Shown: one piece after another, positions 1 to 6,923 of the stretch | How the letters are laid out: each line of letters begins with the position of its first letter | How positions within the stretch are numbered: the stretch's first letter is position 1 | Source of the DNA: Ruminococcus sp. UNK.MGS-30 | GTDB taxonomy: Bacteria > Bacillota > Clostridia > Oscillospirales > Ruminococcaceae | Assembly: GCA_000980705.1 (NCBI GenBank) | Contig: LBCK01000008.1 | Coordinates: forward strand, 1-41,588 | Length of the DNA: 41,588 nt | Direction of reading: 5' to 3' | Program-made: the position numbers and the translations under genes | Notes under the pieces: model-generated | Told to the model about the DNA's origin: nothing | The model's input: the letters and a program-made list of their open reading frames with translations, nothing else | Databases searched by the model: none

Positions 1-9
1 GCCGTTTTC

Positions 10-25
10 TTGTGTAAGATACACC
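10..25. promoter_or_regulatory. Dyad TTGTGTAnnATACACC, copy 1
   Basis: A 16-base dyad with GTGTA/TACAC arms. The same motif recurs at 1072, 1848 and 4162, with a shortened copy at 442. In those places it lies 33-44 bases upstream of the -35 box of a minus-strand promoter. By analogy this copy should precede a promoter just beyond the left edge of the window. The role, perhaps an activator or operator site, is inferred. Confidence 0.5.
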
Positions 26-49
26 AATAGAAATTTTTCCGGTACGACC

Positions 50-78
50 GCCAGAGCCTTTCGGCTCCGGCTTTTTTG
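50..78 (+). terminator. Hairpin with plus-strand T run
   Basis: CCAGAGCC and GGCTCCGG pair around a TTTC loop and are followed on the plus strand by a run of six T. On the minus strand, where the neighbouring genes lie, the T run is missing. It would therefore stop plus-strand transcripts or act as a plain 3' hairpin for the minus-strand gene ending at 97. Confidence 0.4.
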
Positions 79-96
79 TGTGGAATTTTGTTTGGT

Positions 97-321
97 TTAG
101 TTGTACTGTTTCAGCAGGATCGCCAGTGCAGTTTCGGTTTCCTCATCCTCCGGCGGAATATTCATGCCCCGGTCGAAATTGAACACCGTTTTGCCATTCC
201 GCCGCAGGGAGATTTTCGAGGCTCTGCCTTCCTCGTAGCCGTAAATGGAAGGCTCCTCATAGTGTTTCACCCAGTAGTGAAATACGCTTGCTCCAACCCG
301 AATCGTTCCTTCTGTCCACAT
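97..321 (-). CDS. Small conserved mobile-element protein (74 aa)
   Basis: The start at 321 is chosen because AGGAGG lies 8 bases upstream. Longer starts would run through the promoter at 371-399. The protein begins MWTEGTIRV, has a YWVKHYEE stretch near residues 16-23 and ends in a helical ETALAILLKQYN. It has no signal peptide or membrane segment. It resembles small proteins of unknown function that recur in clostridial prophages and conjugative elements, from memory and not checked. It is transcribed alone from its own promoter. Function unknown. Confidence 0.75.
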   Translation of the reverse strand: MWTEGTIRVGASVFHYWVKHYEEPSIYGYEEGRASKISLRRNGKTVFNFDRGMNIPPEDEETETALAILLKQYN

Positions 322-370
322 TATTTTTTCCTCCTGCTTTCGTTGTTTTCTGTGCCTTTCGGCATGATGT

Positions 371-399
371 ATATTACCATAAAACAAAGGGGAAGTCAA
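371..399 (-). promoter_or_regulatory. Sigma-A promoter for the 97-321 gene
   Basis: The minus strand reads -35 TTGACT (394-399), a 17-base spacer and -10 TAATAT (371-376). It is one of five promoters in the accessory array with nearly the same boxes and identical spacing. Confidence 0.75.
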
Positions 400-441
400 C
401 GAAATTTCCAGCATATTCTGCACAAAGATGAAAGCAGAAAA

Positions 442-455
442 TTGTGTATGATACC
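442..455. promoter_or_regulatory. Dyad TTGTGTATGATACC, shortened copy
   Basis: This matches the dyad at 1848-1863 but lacks one AC near its end. It sits 42 bases upstream of the -35 box at 394-399. Confidence 0.4.
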
Positions 456-458
456 AAC

Positions 459-493
459 AAAAAAAGCAAGCCCCACGTTGCCCTGTGTGGGGC
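459..493 (-). terminator. Intrinsic terminator after the 611-952 gene
   Basis: On the minus strand GCCCCAC (487-493) pairs with GTGGGGC (470-476) and is followed by TTGCTTTTTTT. It separates the 611-952 gene from the promoter of the next gene, in line with single-gene transcription units. Confidence 0.65.
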
Positions 494-610
494 ATTTGTG
501 GGAAAGGGAAAACTACCCGGAGGATACAAAACTACGCCGGACAGGGCAACACAGCGGCTGTACGAGCTGCAGCCCCTTTCGGGGCTTTGGTCTTGGGTTA
601 TGGTTTTGGA

Positions 611-952
611 TTACCGTCCGGTCTGACACTCCCATTCAAATTCGCAGGCTGCCTCGTACTCCTCATCGAAAAGGGCATCGTCATCGATTTCCTTTTCCGT
701 AAAGTCGATGCTGTCGATTTCCTCAAAGGTCGTTTCGTTTTCCTCGGCATCTGCCTTTGCAAGGCTTTCTGCGTTTTCCTCAACCCATGCGGTGAACTCC
801 TCGTTGTCCATCCTGTCCTCGTTTTCAATTTCCAGTTCGTATTCGTAGTCCGCATCGAACCAGGTGATGACCGCCTTTGTGATTTCGGTTCTTTCGTTCC
901 AGTCCGTTCTGTTTGCCATTGCTCTTGCCTTTGCGATTCCGTATGCTACCAT
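611..952 (-). CDS. Very acidic protein of unknown function (113 aa)
   Basis: The start at 952 has GGAGG 8 bases upstream, and the promoter at 999-1027 leaves no room for a longer form. Roughly a third of the residues are Asp or Glu, concentrated in the C-terminal half (for example EENETTFEEIDSIDF and DDDALFDEEYEAACEFE). No known domain or membrane segment was seen. It forms its own transcription unit with a terminator at 459-493. Strong acidity in a phage accessory array recalls DNA-mimic anti-restriction proteins, but this is only a hypothesis. The N-terminus (VAYGIAKARAMANRTDW) is Ala-rich and helical. Confidence 0.7.
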   Translation of the reverse strand: MVAYGIAKARAMANRTDWNERTEITKAVITWFDADYEYELEIENEDRMDNEEFTAWVEENAESLAKADAEENETTFEEIDSIDFTEKEIDDDALFDEEYEAACEFEWECQTGR

Positions 953-998
953 TGTGTTTTCCTCCGTTTTTTTGGTTGTTTTCCCTTTCGGTAACTGT

Positions 999-1027
999 AT
1001 ATTACCATACCTTTCGGCGTATAGCAA
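999..1027 (-). promoter_or_regulatory. Sigma-A promoter for the 611-952 gene
   Basis: On the minus strand -35 TTGCTA (1022-1027), a 17-base spacer and -10 TAATAT (999-1004). The boxes match those upstream of the amidoligase gene (4100-4128) and of the gene at 4453 (5161-5189). Confidence 0.8.
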
Positions 1028-1200
1028 GCGGCTAAAGTACCAGAATATACAGCTATATCCGAGCGAGGTATTTGTGTAATATACACCAAGGAAAAAACGG
1101 AATCGCCACGTTCGCACGTGTGGGCTTGTTTTTCAAAAGCGGTAAGTTTTCCGCTGTATCGGCAAAAGCCCCACACGCCGAAACGTGGAGGCTTTGGTGG
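1028..1200. repeat. Intergenic spacer repeat, copy A
   Basis: About 170 bases closely matching 1804-1975. It includes the shared block GCTAAAGTACCAGAATATAC, the dyad TTGTGTAATATACACC (1072-1087), the block CGCCACGTTCGCACGTGT and a terminator-like hairpin with AAAGCC/GGCTTT arms (1165-1195). By eye the two copies are roughly 80-85% identical, so the spacer, not the genes, is repeated. It contains no gene. Confidence 0.75.
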
Positions 1201-1221
1201 GCGAATCGGTAGGCATTCAGT

Positions 1222-1719
1222 TTAGCCTTTCAGTTCCTCTTCCGTCAAAAGGCGGTAGTTTTTATCCTGCCAAAAGCTGACGGTCACGTAGTAGGAAACC
1301 TCGCATTCGGATTCGTAAAATTCGTCATTCTCCTCATCGTACTCTTCGTAGGATTCCAACTCGGTGAAGGCAGCCACATCTTGCTGCTCCAGTCCCTCGC
1401 CAAACCCATCTGCCCACTGTCCGGTCAAATAACTTTTCAACTGCTCCGTGTCGATTTCGTTCCAGTCATCGGTCACCGTGCAGATTGCAACGCCGTAAAG
1501 CTCGTGGTTGTAAATTTCAACGGAAACTTGAATCCGTTTCAGCTTTTTATAGTAGCTGTCGCCGTTGCGAGCATCGGCATACTCCGCCAAATCGCCGTCA
1601 TCGTATTCGGCTACTGCCTCTGCAATTTCATCTGCGTAGGACATGGCATCCACCAAAAACTCCGTTTCATTCGATGCAGCGACAACCTTCAGCGTGTTGT
1701 AAATCTTGATTTCCTTCAT
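1222..1719 (-). CDS. Acidic accessory protein (165 aa), unknown function
   Basis: The start at 1719 has GGAGG 8 bases upstream. The protein opens MKEIKIYNTLKVVAAS and has an acidic middle (AVAEYDDGDLAEYADA), a segment near residues 92-110 reading LKSYLTGQWADGFGEGLEQ, and an acidic tail (ESYEEYDEENDEFYESE) before a final beta-like stretch. The YLTGQWADGFGEG segment resembles a family seen repeatedly in clostridial conjugative elements and prophages (from memory; function not established). An ArdA-like anti-restriction role is possible from acidity and context but not shown. It has its own promoter at 1775-1803 and lies between the two spacer repeats. Confidence 0.75.
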   Translation of the reverse strand: MKEIKIYNTLKVVAASNETEFLVDAMSYADEIAEAVAEYDDGDLAEYADARNGDSYYKKLKRIQVSVEIYNHELYGVAICTVTDDWNEIDTEQLKSYLTGQWADGFGEGLEQQDVAAFTELESYEEYDEENDEFYESECEVSYYVTVSFWQDKNYRLLTEEELKG

Positions 1720-1774
1720 GATAAGTTCCTCCAAAAAATCGTAATTCGGTTGGCATTGCCGTTCCGTGTGTCAC

Positions 1775-1803
1775 ATAATAACTCTTTTTCGGAGACTTAT
1801 CAA
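1775..1803 (-). promoter_or_regulatory. Sigma-A promoter for the 1222-1719 gene
   Basis: On the minus strand -35 TTGATA (1798-1803), a 17-base spacer and -10 TATTAT (1775-1780). The dyad at 1848-1863 lies 44 bases further upstream, the same distance as at the 999-1027 promoter. Confidence 0.8.
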
Positions 1804-1979
1804 GCGGCTAAAGTACCAGAATATACAGCCATATCCGTGCGAGATATTTGTGTATGATACACCAAGAAAAAACGGAGTCGCCACGTTCGCACGTGTTGGT
1901 TTTCAGATGCAAAGCGGTAGTTTTCCGCAGTACAAGCAAAAGCCCCACACGCCGAAACGTGGAGGCTTTGTGGGCAAGA
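1804..1979. repeat. Intergenic spacer repeat, copy B
   Basis: Second copy of the spacer described at 1028-1200. It has the dyad TTGTGTATGATACACC at 1848-1863 and the AAAGCC/GGCTTT hairpin at 1939-1969. The hairpin would follow the DUF3846 gene and the rest would lead into the promoter of the 1222-1719 gene. Confidence 0.75.
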
Positions 1980-2026
1980 AACCGAAAGAATCAGTCGATA
2001 ACGTGAATGCTGCCGCTCTCGTCAAT

Positions 2027-2344
2027 TCAGATGGGAATGAAATAGCTCCGGAAGTAGTTCGCATACTTTTCTATCAACTCCGGCGATAGGTCGATGAATT
2101 CCTCGCCATCGACTCCGCAAATGAAAAACGTACCCTTGATGATGTCGCCACATTCCGGTATCAATCGATTCCATTCCGTATCGGGTTTTAATTTTCCTTC
2201 CTCGTTGCAAACAATCGCCACCTTGTCCGCAAATGGACAGATGACTTCGATATAACCGCCGACTATCTCTTGCATGGATTTCAAAGAGCCGTCAATCTCG
2301 GCAACATGGGGACATTTCCTTGGCTCAATTATCAAAACACGCAT
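2027..2344 (-). CDS. DUF3846 family protein (105 aa)
   Basis: MRVLIIEPRKCPHVAEIDGS followed by SLKSMQEIVGGYIEVICPF is the typical DUF3846 opening, and GDIIKGTFFICG fits the family's conserved C-terminal part. These proteins are common in clostridial phages and conjugative elements, and their function is unknown. The ATG follows the stop of the zinc-ribbon gene directly (TAAATG) with GGGAGG upstream, so it is probably the third gene of a GGCT / zinc-ribbon / DUF3846 operon. No signal peptide. Confidence 0.8.
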   Translation of the reverse strand: MRVLIIEPRKCPHVAEIDGSLKSMQEIVGGYIEVICPFADKVAIVCNEEGKLKPDTEWNRLIPECGDIIKGTFFICGVDGEEFIDLSPELIEKYANYFRSYFIPI

Positions 2345-2542
2345 TTACTTTTCCTCCCGATATTCCGTATGCCTATGGATAATCGACAGGATTTTTTCCT
2401 GTTCCTCCGGCGAAATCCCGATGCTTTGCAGCGACTGCCTGATACCACAATCCGAGCAGATTTCCGTTTTGTCATTGGTTCTGGAAAGTGCCGGATGTCC
2501 GGTGTAGGGATTTCCGCAAATTGGGCAAATCTTTTTCTCCAT
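2345..2542 (-). CDS. Small zinc-ribbon protein (65 aa)
   Basis: The start at 2542 lies one base after the stop codon of the cyclotransferase gene, and GGTGG upstream can serve as ribosome binding site. Two CxxC pairs, CPIC near residues 6-9 and CSDC near 29-32, suggest one structural zinc site. The rest is polar and helical (SPEEQEKILSIIHRH). Tight coupling to the genes on both sides argues for one operon. Function unknown. The length and Cys spacing suggest a small regulatory or adaptor protein rather than an enzyme. Confidence 0.75.
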   Translation of the reverse strand: MEKKICPICGNPYTGHPALSRTNDKTEICSDCGIRQSLQSIGISPEEQEKILSIIHRHTEYREEK

Positions 2543-2543
2543 C

Positions 2544-3005
2544 TTACTGCACCACCTTTCGGCTGACATCCATCGCATCCAGCAAATATTGCAAATCAAA
2601 ACCGAAGTCACGGTATCCCGTACCGCAAGTTTGGAGATACGAGGTACTCGGCAATCCTAACTTTCGTTCCTCGTGCATGATGTAGGCAAACGCCGTCAGC
2701 TTGCAGATTTTTCTGCTTTCCGATTGTTTCACGTCCAGCGAAAAACCTTTCTTGTAGTAGAAATCCGGAAAGCCCTCGTATCGGTCAAGATTCCGTTCAT
2801 CTCGTGCCGAAACAGCCCAAACCGCCACAGGCACTTGGCTGCCGGAATGCGGTTCGATGGTGAGGTAGTTGCCGGACTTGCTGCCTTTGAACAGCAAGCG
2901 ATAATCGGGAATGAATGCCGTCCCGCTGATTACTGCATCCGGACAACGCATCCGCATTTGCCGCACATTGAGGTTCGAGCCGTAGGCGATGTAAAATCGT
3001 TTCAT
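2544..3005 (-). CDS. Gamma-glutamylcyclotransferase-like (GGCT/AIG2) protein
   Basis: At 153 aa it has the usual size of a single GGCT-fold domain. It starts FYIAYGSNLN (residues 4-13), the signature substrate loop, and the Glu of DRYEGFP (about residue 78) matches the family's catalytic acid. The family releases 5-oxoproline from gamma-glutamyl amines or peptides. Here the substrate is unknown. The gene follows the amidoligase gene (start 4053) on the same strand 106 bases downstream, without a recognisable promoter of its own between them. GGCT and amidoligase neighbours have been proposed to make and break amide or isopeptide tags. That role here is inferred. Confidence 0.85.
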   Translation of the reverse strand: MKRFYIAYGSNLNVRQMRMRCPDAVISGTAFIPDYRLLFKGSKSGNYLTIEPHSGSQVPVAVWAVSARDERNLDRYEGFPDFYYKKGFSLDVKQSESRKICKLTAFAYIMHEERKLGLPSTSYLQTCGTGYRDFGFDLQYLLDAMDVSRKVVQ

Positions 3006-3036
3006 AGAAAAAATCCTTTCCGAAAGGCTTTGTTTT

Positions 3037-3084
3037 GCCTCTAGAGGCTTACCCTTCTACCACCACAAGACCGCCGAAGCGGTC
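3037..3084. other. Palindrome and UUCG-type hairpin between amidoligase and GGCT genes
   Basis: A perfect 12-base palindrome GCCTCTAGAGGC (3037-3048) lies next to a hairpin with GACCGC/GCGGTC arms around CGAA on the plus strand (3069-3084), which reads UUCG on the transcribed minus strand. There is no T run, so it is more likely an RNA stabiliser or processing site than a terminator. Confidence 0.45.
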
Positions 3085-3111
3085 GAATGGGGAGGCATAA
3101 GGCTATGTCTC

Positions 3112-4053
3112 TTAGTTGCCGAATCTCCATGCGGAGTTGCCGGAGAGGTTTTTGGTGAGAAAGTTTCTGGCAGTGGCGAATTCATTGCCAACCAGTCCCA
3201 GCCGAATCAGCCATGTTCGCATGGCGAATTTCGGATTCTCGTGCTGCTGGGGTTTTGGGCTTGCCGTTCGCAGCTCCTTTGCAAGTTCCGAAAGAGCCAA
3301 GCAAAGCTGAATGTAACTTTTCAATTGCCCGGCGTGCAAGCCGTTCTTTTTACCGTTTTCCGGTCGGTCGAATTGGAACAATCGGAACTCAATCGTACCT
3401 TTGGTAAAGGTCGCATGGTAGTTTAACATATGGTATCGGCTGTTGTTGTAGTGTTGATTTCTGCCGCAATCCTGTCCTTGCGAGGTGTACCAGATGTCGG
3501 CGAATTGTGCCATCGTGCGAGGTTTTTTCCGATTGACTTGCTCCAAAAAATTTGGGTCAATCGTTCGGCAATAATGTCGCATCCGATTGGTATCGAGTTT
3601 CAAAGCCTCGGCAAGCAAGGACTCGTGGCTCGCCATAAGGTTGGCGAGGTTTCGCAGGGTTTGCGGTGTGTGCCCATTCGCTCCGATGTGGATGTGAACG
3701 CCTGCACCAACTCCGGCGTGGGAAATTGCTCCGGCTTTCCGCAATCGGCGTACCAGTTCCTGTAAGATTTCAATGTCCTCGTAGTACAGAATCGGCGTTA
3801 CCAGTTCGCACTTTTCGCTGTCCGCTCCGGCAATGCTGACGTCCCGTTGAAATTTCCACTCCCGTTCCTCAGCATCCCAAGCTGACCAAGTGTAGTAGCC
3901 GTTTCGGTGTGCCGTGTCCTCGTAGCGTCCTGTTCCGAAAAAGTCGGCTGCGAGCTTTGCAGCGTTCTTTCTGGTGATGTGGTTCATCTCAATTTCCACG
4001 CCAATCGTCTGGGTTTTCAGGTTTGCAATCTGCTGTTCGGTTTTTGCGTTCAT
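3112..4053 (-). CDS. Amidoligase family protein (glutamine-synthetase fold)
   Basis: The start at 4053 has GGAGG and the promoter at 4100-4128 upstream, giving 313 aa. Characteristic motifs are GVEIEMN (18-24), CELVTPIL (82-89), GVHIHIG (118-124, HxH) and TIEFRLFQF (220-228), matching the Alr-type amidoligases related to glutamine synthetase. These are predicted ATP-dependent ligases forming an amide bond between a carboxylate and an amine. Residues 273-310 (NPKFAMRTWLIRLGLVG and LSGNSAWR) form a module that recurs in the neighbouring 220-aa protein at 4453. The GGCT gene downstream suggests a paired ligase/cyclotransferase pathway. Substrate unknown. Confidence 0.85.
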   Translation of the reverse strand: MNAKTEQQIANLKTQTIGVEIEMNHITRKNAAKLAADFFGTGRYEDTAHRNGYYTWSAWDAEEREWKFQRDVSIAGADSEKCELVTPILYYEDIEILQELVRRLRKAGAISHAGVGAGVHIHIGANGHTPQTLRNLANLMASHESLLAEALKLDTNRMRHYCRTIDPNFLEQVNRKKPRTMAQFADIWYTSQGQDCGRNQHYNNSRYHMLNYHATFTKGTIEFRLFQFDRPENGKKNGLHAGQLKSYIQLCLALSELAKELRTASPKPQQHENPKFAMRTWLIRLGLVGNEFATARNFLTKNLSGNSAWRFGN

Positions 4054-4099
4054 TTGATTTTCCTCCGTAGTTTCGGGCTTTTTCCCTTTTGTTGTAACC

Positions 4100-4128
4100 A
4101 TATTAACTCTAAACGGAGGAGATAGCAA
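4100..4128 (-). promoter_or_regulatory. Sigma-A promoter for the amidoligase gene
   Basis: On the minus strand -35 TTGCTA (4123-4128), a 17-base spacer and -10 TAATAT (4100-4105). Confidence 0.8.
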
Positions 4129-4161
4129 GCGGCTAAATCTACAGAAAATGAGGTCAAAAGA

Positions 4162-4225
4162 TTGTGTAGAATACACCCTTGCAATCCTTGCGATTGTATG
4201 GTAACATACCGTACAATGGAGGAGG
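4162..4225. promoter_or_regulatory. Dyad TTGTGTAGAATACACC and adjacent inverted repeat
   Basis: The dyad at 4162-4177 lies 33 bases upstream of the amidoligase -35 box. Just beyond it a second imperfect palindrome has TTGTATGGTA facing TACCGTACAA. Both are possible operators. No gene fits in 4054-4232. Confidence 0.45.
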
Positions 4226-4232
4226 TTTCGCC

Positions 4233-4469
4233 TTATTTTTTCGCCTCGGATACGGTCTGGAAACTATCAATTTCGGGAATCAAAGCAAGGGAAGAACCGT
4301 TTTCCCACCGCATATGAATGCTGCCCGCATCGTCAATATGCGTGACCTCACCGACTGTTCCGGGAAGAACCGGATATTTTTCATTCCGCATAGAAAGCAG
4401 CTGTAATTTTGTTCCGACAGGGTACTTTTTTCGCAGCTGTTCCAGATAAGACTTACTCGGAAACTGCAT
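4233..4469 (-). CDS. DUF4314 family protein (78 aa)
   Basis: The start is ATG 4469 (MQFPSKSYLEQLRKKYP). It overlaps the end of the 4453-5115 gene by 17 bases, so the two are translationally coupled. The sequence PVGTKLQLLSM, then LPGTVGEVTHIDDAGSIHMRWENGSSLAL is the small beta-barrel pattern typical of DUF4314. Such proteins accompany phage and ICE accessory operons. Function unknown. Confidence 0.8.
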   Translation of the reverse strand: MQFPSKSYLEQLRKKYPVGTKLQLLSMRNEKYPVLPGTVGEVTHIDDAGSIHMRWENGSSLALIPEIDSFQTVSEAKK

Positions 4470-5115
4470 CAGTATCACCAACCTTTCTGAATGCGGAATT
4501 GCCGGACAGATGCCGAAGAATGACCTTTCTTGCCGCCTTGAATTCTGCTCCTACCATTCCCAGACGAATCAGGAAACACCGCATGGTGTACTTGGGATTG
4601 TCGGAGGTGTCCGGCTTGCGGTTGATGCGGCTCTGATTCTTGGCAAATTCGCAGAGCATGGAAATGAAAGTGCAGTAGGCATCTGCATCACCGTCCTGTT
4701 CGACCATGAACCACGGAAATTCCACCTTTTCATCCGATGGAATGATGTCCAGTGAATCGGTTTGAAAAGCAGCCTGAAAAAGGGCAGCCTTGTTTTCACA
4801 GATCTGCCGGAGATTTCCCAGTGTATGTTCCGTGAAGAAATCGGCTGGCATCTGCACCGTCAAGCCCTTGGATTCCGGTTCTGATGTGTCCGGAACAGCA
4901 TAGCCCTGATTCTCCAGTTCGGCAAGAAGCCGTTCTGTTTCCTCACGGTCGGCTTGGTCGCTGATTTCCAGATTACCGGACTTGGTAACAGTGTAGCATT
5001 CACCGATTTTGTAGGCACAGGTGGGCATGAATTGATATACTGCCGGAATGCCGATAATCTCACTGATGGCTTTCACCAGTTCCTTTCGATTTTGACTGTG
5101 ATAAGTAATGGTCAT
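4453..5115 (-). CDS. Phage/ICE accessory protein with shared C-terminal module (220 aa)
   Basis: The start at 5115 has AAAGGAG upstream. Residues 1-60 (MTITYHSQNRKELVKAI, then PAVYQFMPTCAYKIGECYTV) resemble clostridial mobile-element proteins often labelled 'virulence protein' without experimental support. Residues 173-210 (NPKYTMRCFLIRLGMVG and LSGNSAFR) match the C-terminus of the amidoligase next door nearly residue for residue. It is transcribed from 5161-5189 with DUF4314 as second gene. It probably acts with, or competes with, the amidoligase through the shared module. No catalytic motif seen. Confidence 0.75.
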   Translation of the reverse strand: MTITYHSQNRKELVKAISEIIGIPAVYQFMPTCAYKIGECYTVTKSGNLEISDQADREETERLLAELENQGYAVPDTSEPESKGLTVQMPADFFTEHTLGNLRQICENKAALFQAAFQTDSLDIIPSDEKVEFPWFMVEQDGDADAYCTFISMLCEFAKNQSRINRKPDTSDNPKYTMRCFLIRLGMVGAEFKAARKVILRHLSGNSAFRKVGDTDAVSE

Positions 5116-5160
5116 GTGAAAAACTCCTTTCTTTCGGCGTTTTTGCTTTCGCCATGACAC

Positions 5161-5189
5161 ATATTAACTCTGTTTCCCACAGATAGCAA
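5161..5189 (-). promoter_or_regulatory. Sigma-A promoter for the 4453-5115 gene
   Basis: On the minus strand -35 TTGCTA (5184-5189), a 17-base spacer and -10 TAATAT (5161-5166). A half dyad, TGTGTAGAAT, directly upstream around 5199-5208 recalls the array's dyad. Confidence 0.8.
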
Positions 5190-5231
5190 CTGTGAGATGT
5201 GTAGAATGTTTCGGCTGTCATTTGTAACAGA

Positions 5232-6923
5232 TCACAAATCTGCCCAGACGATTCCGGCAAGCACAAAAACAGCTACATTCAGACAGATGCCATTCCCCCA
5301 AAGGCGGTACTCTGCTGCATCACGATATGGATCTTGCAGCCATTTCTGTACCATCTTTCGGCTTTTGGGACGGCTCTCCGGTTTTACCGCTTTTCGGTAT
5401 TCTTCAAAAATAGCTGCCCATCGGTCGATTTCTTCCTCTGTGGGATTTTCCGATGCCAGGTCACTGCACCACTGATCCGGAAATCCCTGCAGTCTTGCAC
5501 ATTCCTGCGGTGTCAGTCTGCGAACCGCATAACCGCTGGAAACGATACTGGGGTCTTTGTGGTCCCGTGCCAGCAGTGTAGGGGTCGTTTCCCGAAATGC
5601 ACCGCTGAAATTTCCCGTAGAAGCAGCATACACTGCATGATGGTCGGTAGCATTCAAAGTGAAAGCGACCTCTTTGTTGACACCGCCGCCCTGCGGTCCG
5701 TTTTGGTCAGACCGACCAATCATTGAGCCCTGCAAAGCATAACTTTCCAGCACAGCAATACCGCCTTGGTTTTTTGCTGGTGACTGATCGCTGGTGTCCA
5801 AAGTACGGGAAGTATCTGCCTCATAAATGCCACTGTGCGGATTACCGGAAAGCATGGCATTGCTGGAAAAGGAACTGATGCCGTACGCTTTCGGCTGAAA
5901 CACAGTCTGGTCATTGTTGCAGGACAGCGTAGCAGATTTGTTTTCCTGTATCAGACTGCCCTTGCCGCCGCCGGCTTTTCCACAGCGAATCTTCAGTGTT
6001 TTCGGCGTATCCATCAACAGCGGAACATTTCCGCCGCCGGTTCCACATCTGGAAGTCAGTGTCTGTACTTTTCCGCTCTCAGAGATCTGAAGCCGGCTGT
6101 CAGCAGGATGATTTTCCAGTACACAAGGCGGATGATGGGCTTCTGCCCGAAGGGTGGCAGCTCGTTCTTTCAGAATGTCTATGCGTTCTCCGCCCTGGTC
6201 ACACAAGCACAAGCCTGCCGTTCCAAAGCTGTCCGCAGCACTTCCGGCAGCTCTTTGCCACGCACGGAGGCTCTCCGCAGAATACCCTGACAAGCCTTCG
6301 GACTCAAATAGTATTTTTCCGGCACTTGCTCCGTCAAAATCTGCGACAAGAAAGATCCGTTTTCTTCGCTGGGGCACTCCCCAGTATTGTGCATCAAGAA
6401 CTCGCCATGCGAGGGAATAGGATTCTGCCAGAATCTCTCCGGCTTTTGTCCATTTTCCCGCAGGTCGAGGAATTGAAATGCTGCTGTCTTTGACCGAACA
6501 GATGGCTTCGAGGACACAGCGGAAATCTTCTCCGCCGTTAGAGGAAAATGCTCCGGGGACGTTTTCCCAGACGATGTATCTTGGGTATTTACCATTGCTT
6601 GCACACCTCATTTCTCGGATGATACGGATTGCTTCGTGAAACAGCGAAGAACGGCTGCCGCTCAGACCGGTTCGTTTTCCGGCGATGCTCATATCCTGGC
6701 ATGGACTGCCAAAGGTGATGATGTCCACAGGCGGCAGCTTTGCACCATGCAGTCCGCTGATATTGCCGAAGTGTTGCACCTGCGGCAGCCGTTTTTCTGT
6801 CACACGAATAGGAAACGGTTCAATTTCAGAAGACCAGACAGGCACAATGCCTGCCAGCAGTCCGGCAAGCGGAAAACCGCCGCTGCCGTCAAAGAGGCTG
6901 CCAAGGGTGAGCGGTTTATTCAT
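5232..6923 (-). CDS. DNA (cytosine-5) methyltransferase
   Basis: The 563-aa protein has the C5-methylase motifs in order: I FDGSGG (11-16), IV GSPCQ with catalytic Cys75, VI ENV (120-122), VIII QRRKR (185-189), IX RRLTPQECARLQGFP (468-482) and X YRLWGNGICLNV near the C-terminus. The region between VIII and IX is very long (about 200-465) and carries Gly-rich, loosely repeated TL..R/GGG and TLNATDHH/TLLARDHKDP stretches, as in phage multispecific enzymes. The ATG overlaps the preceding methylase gene by 8 bases. Likely role: protecting phage DNA from host restriction. Target sequences cannot be read from the protein. Confidence 0.92.
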   Translation of the reverse strand: MNKPLTLGSLFDGSGGFPLAGLLAGIVPVWSSEIEPFPIRVTEKRLPQVQHFGNISGLHGAKLPPVDIITFGSPCQDMSIAGKRTGLSGSRSSLFHEAIRIIREMRCASNGKYPRYIVWENVPGAFSSNGGEDFRCVLEAICSVKDSSISIPRPAGKWTKAGEILAESYSLAWRVLDAQYWGVPQRRKRIFLVADFDGASAGKILFESEGLSGYSAESLRAWQRAAGSAADSFGTAGLCLCDQGGERIDILKERAATLRAEAHHPPCVLENHPADSRLQISESGKVQTLTSRCGTGGGNVPLLMDTPKTLKIRCGKAGGGKGSLIQENKSATLSCNNDQTVFQPKAYGISSFSSNAMLSGNPHSGIYEADTSRTLDTSDQSPAKNQGGIAVLESYALQGSMIGRSDQNGPQGGGVNKEVAFTLNATDHHAVYAASTGNFSGAFRETTPTLLARDHKDPSIVSSGYAVRRLTPQECARLQGFPDQWCSDLASENPTEEEIDRWAAIFEEYRKAVKPESRPKSRKMVQKWLQDPYRDAAEYRLWGNGICLNVAVFVLAGIVWADL

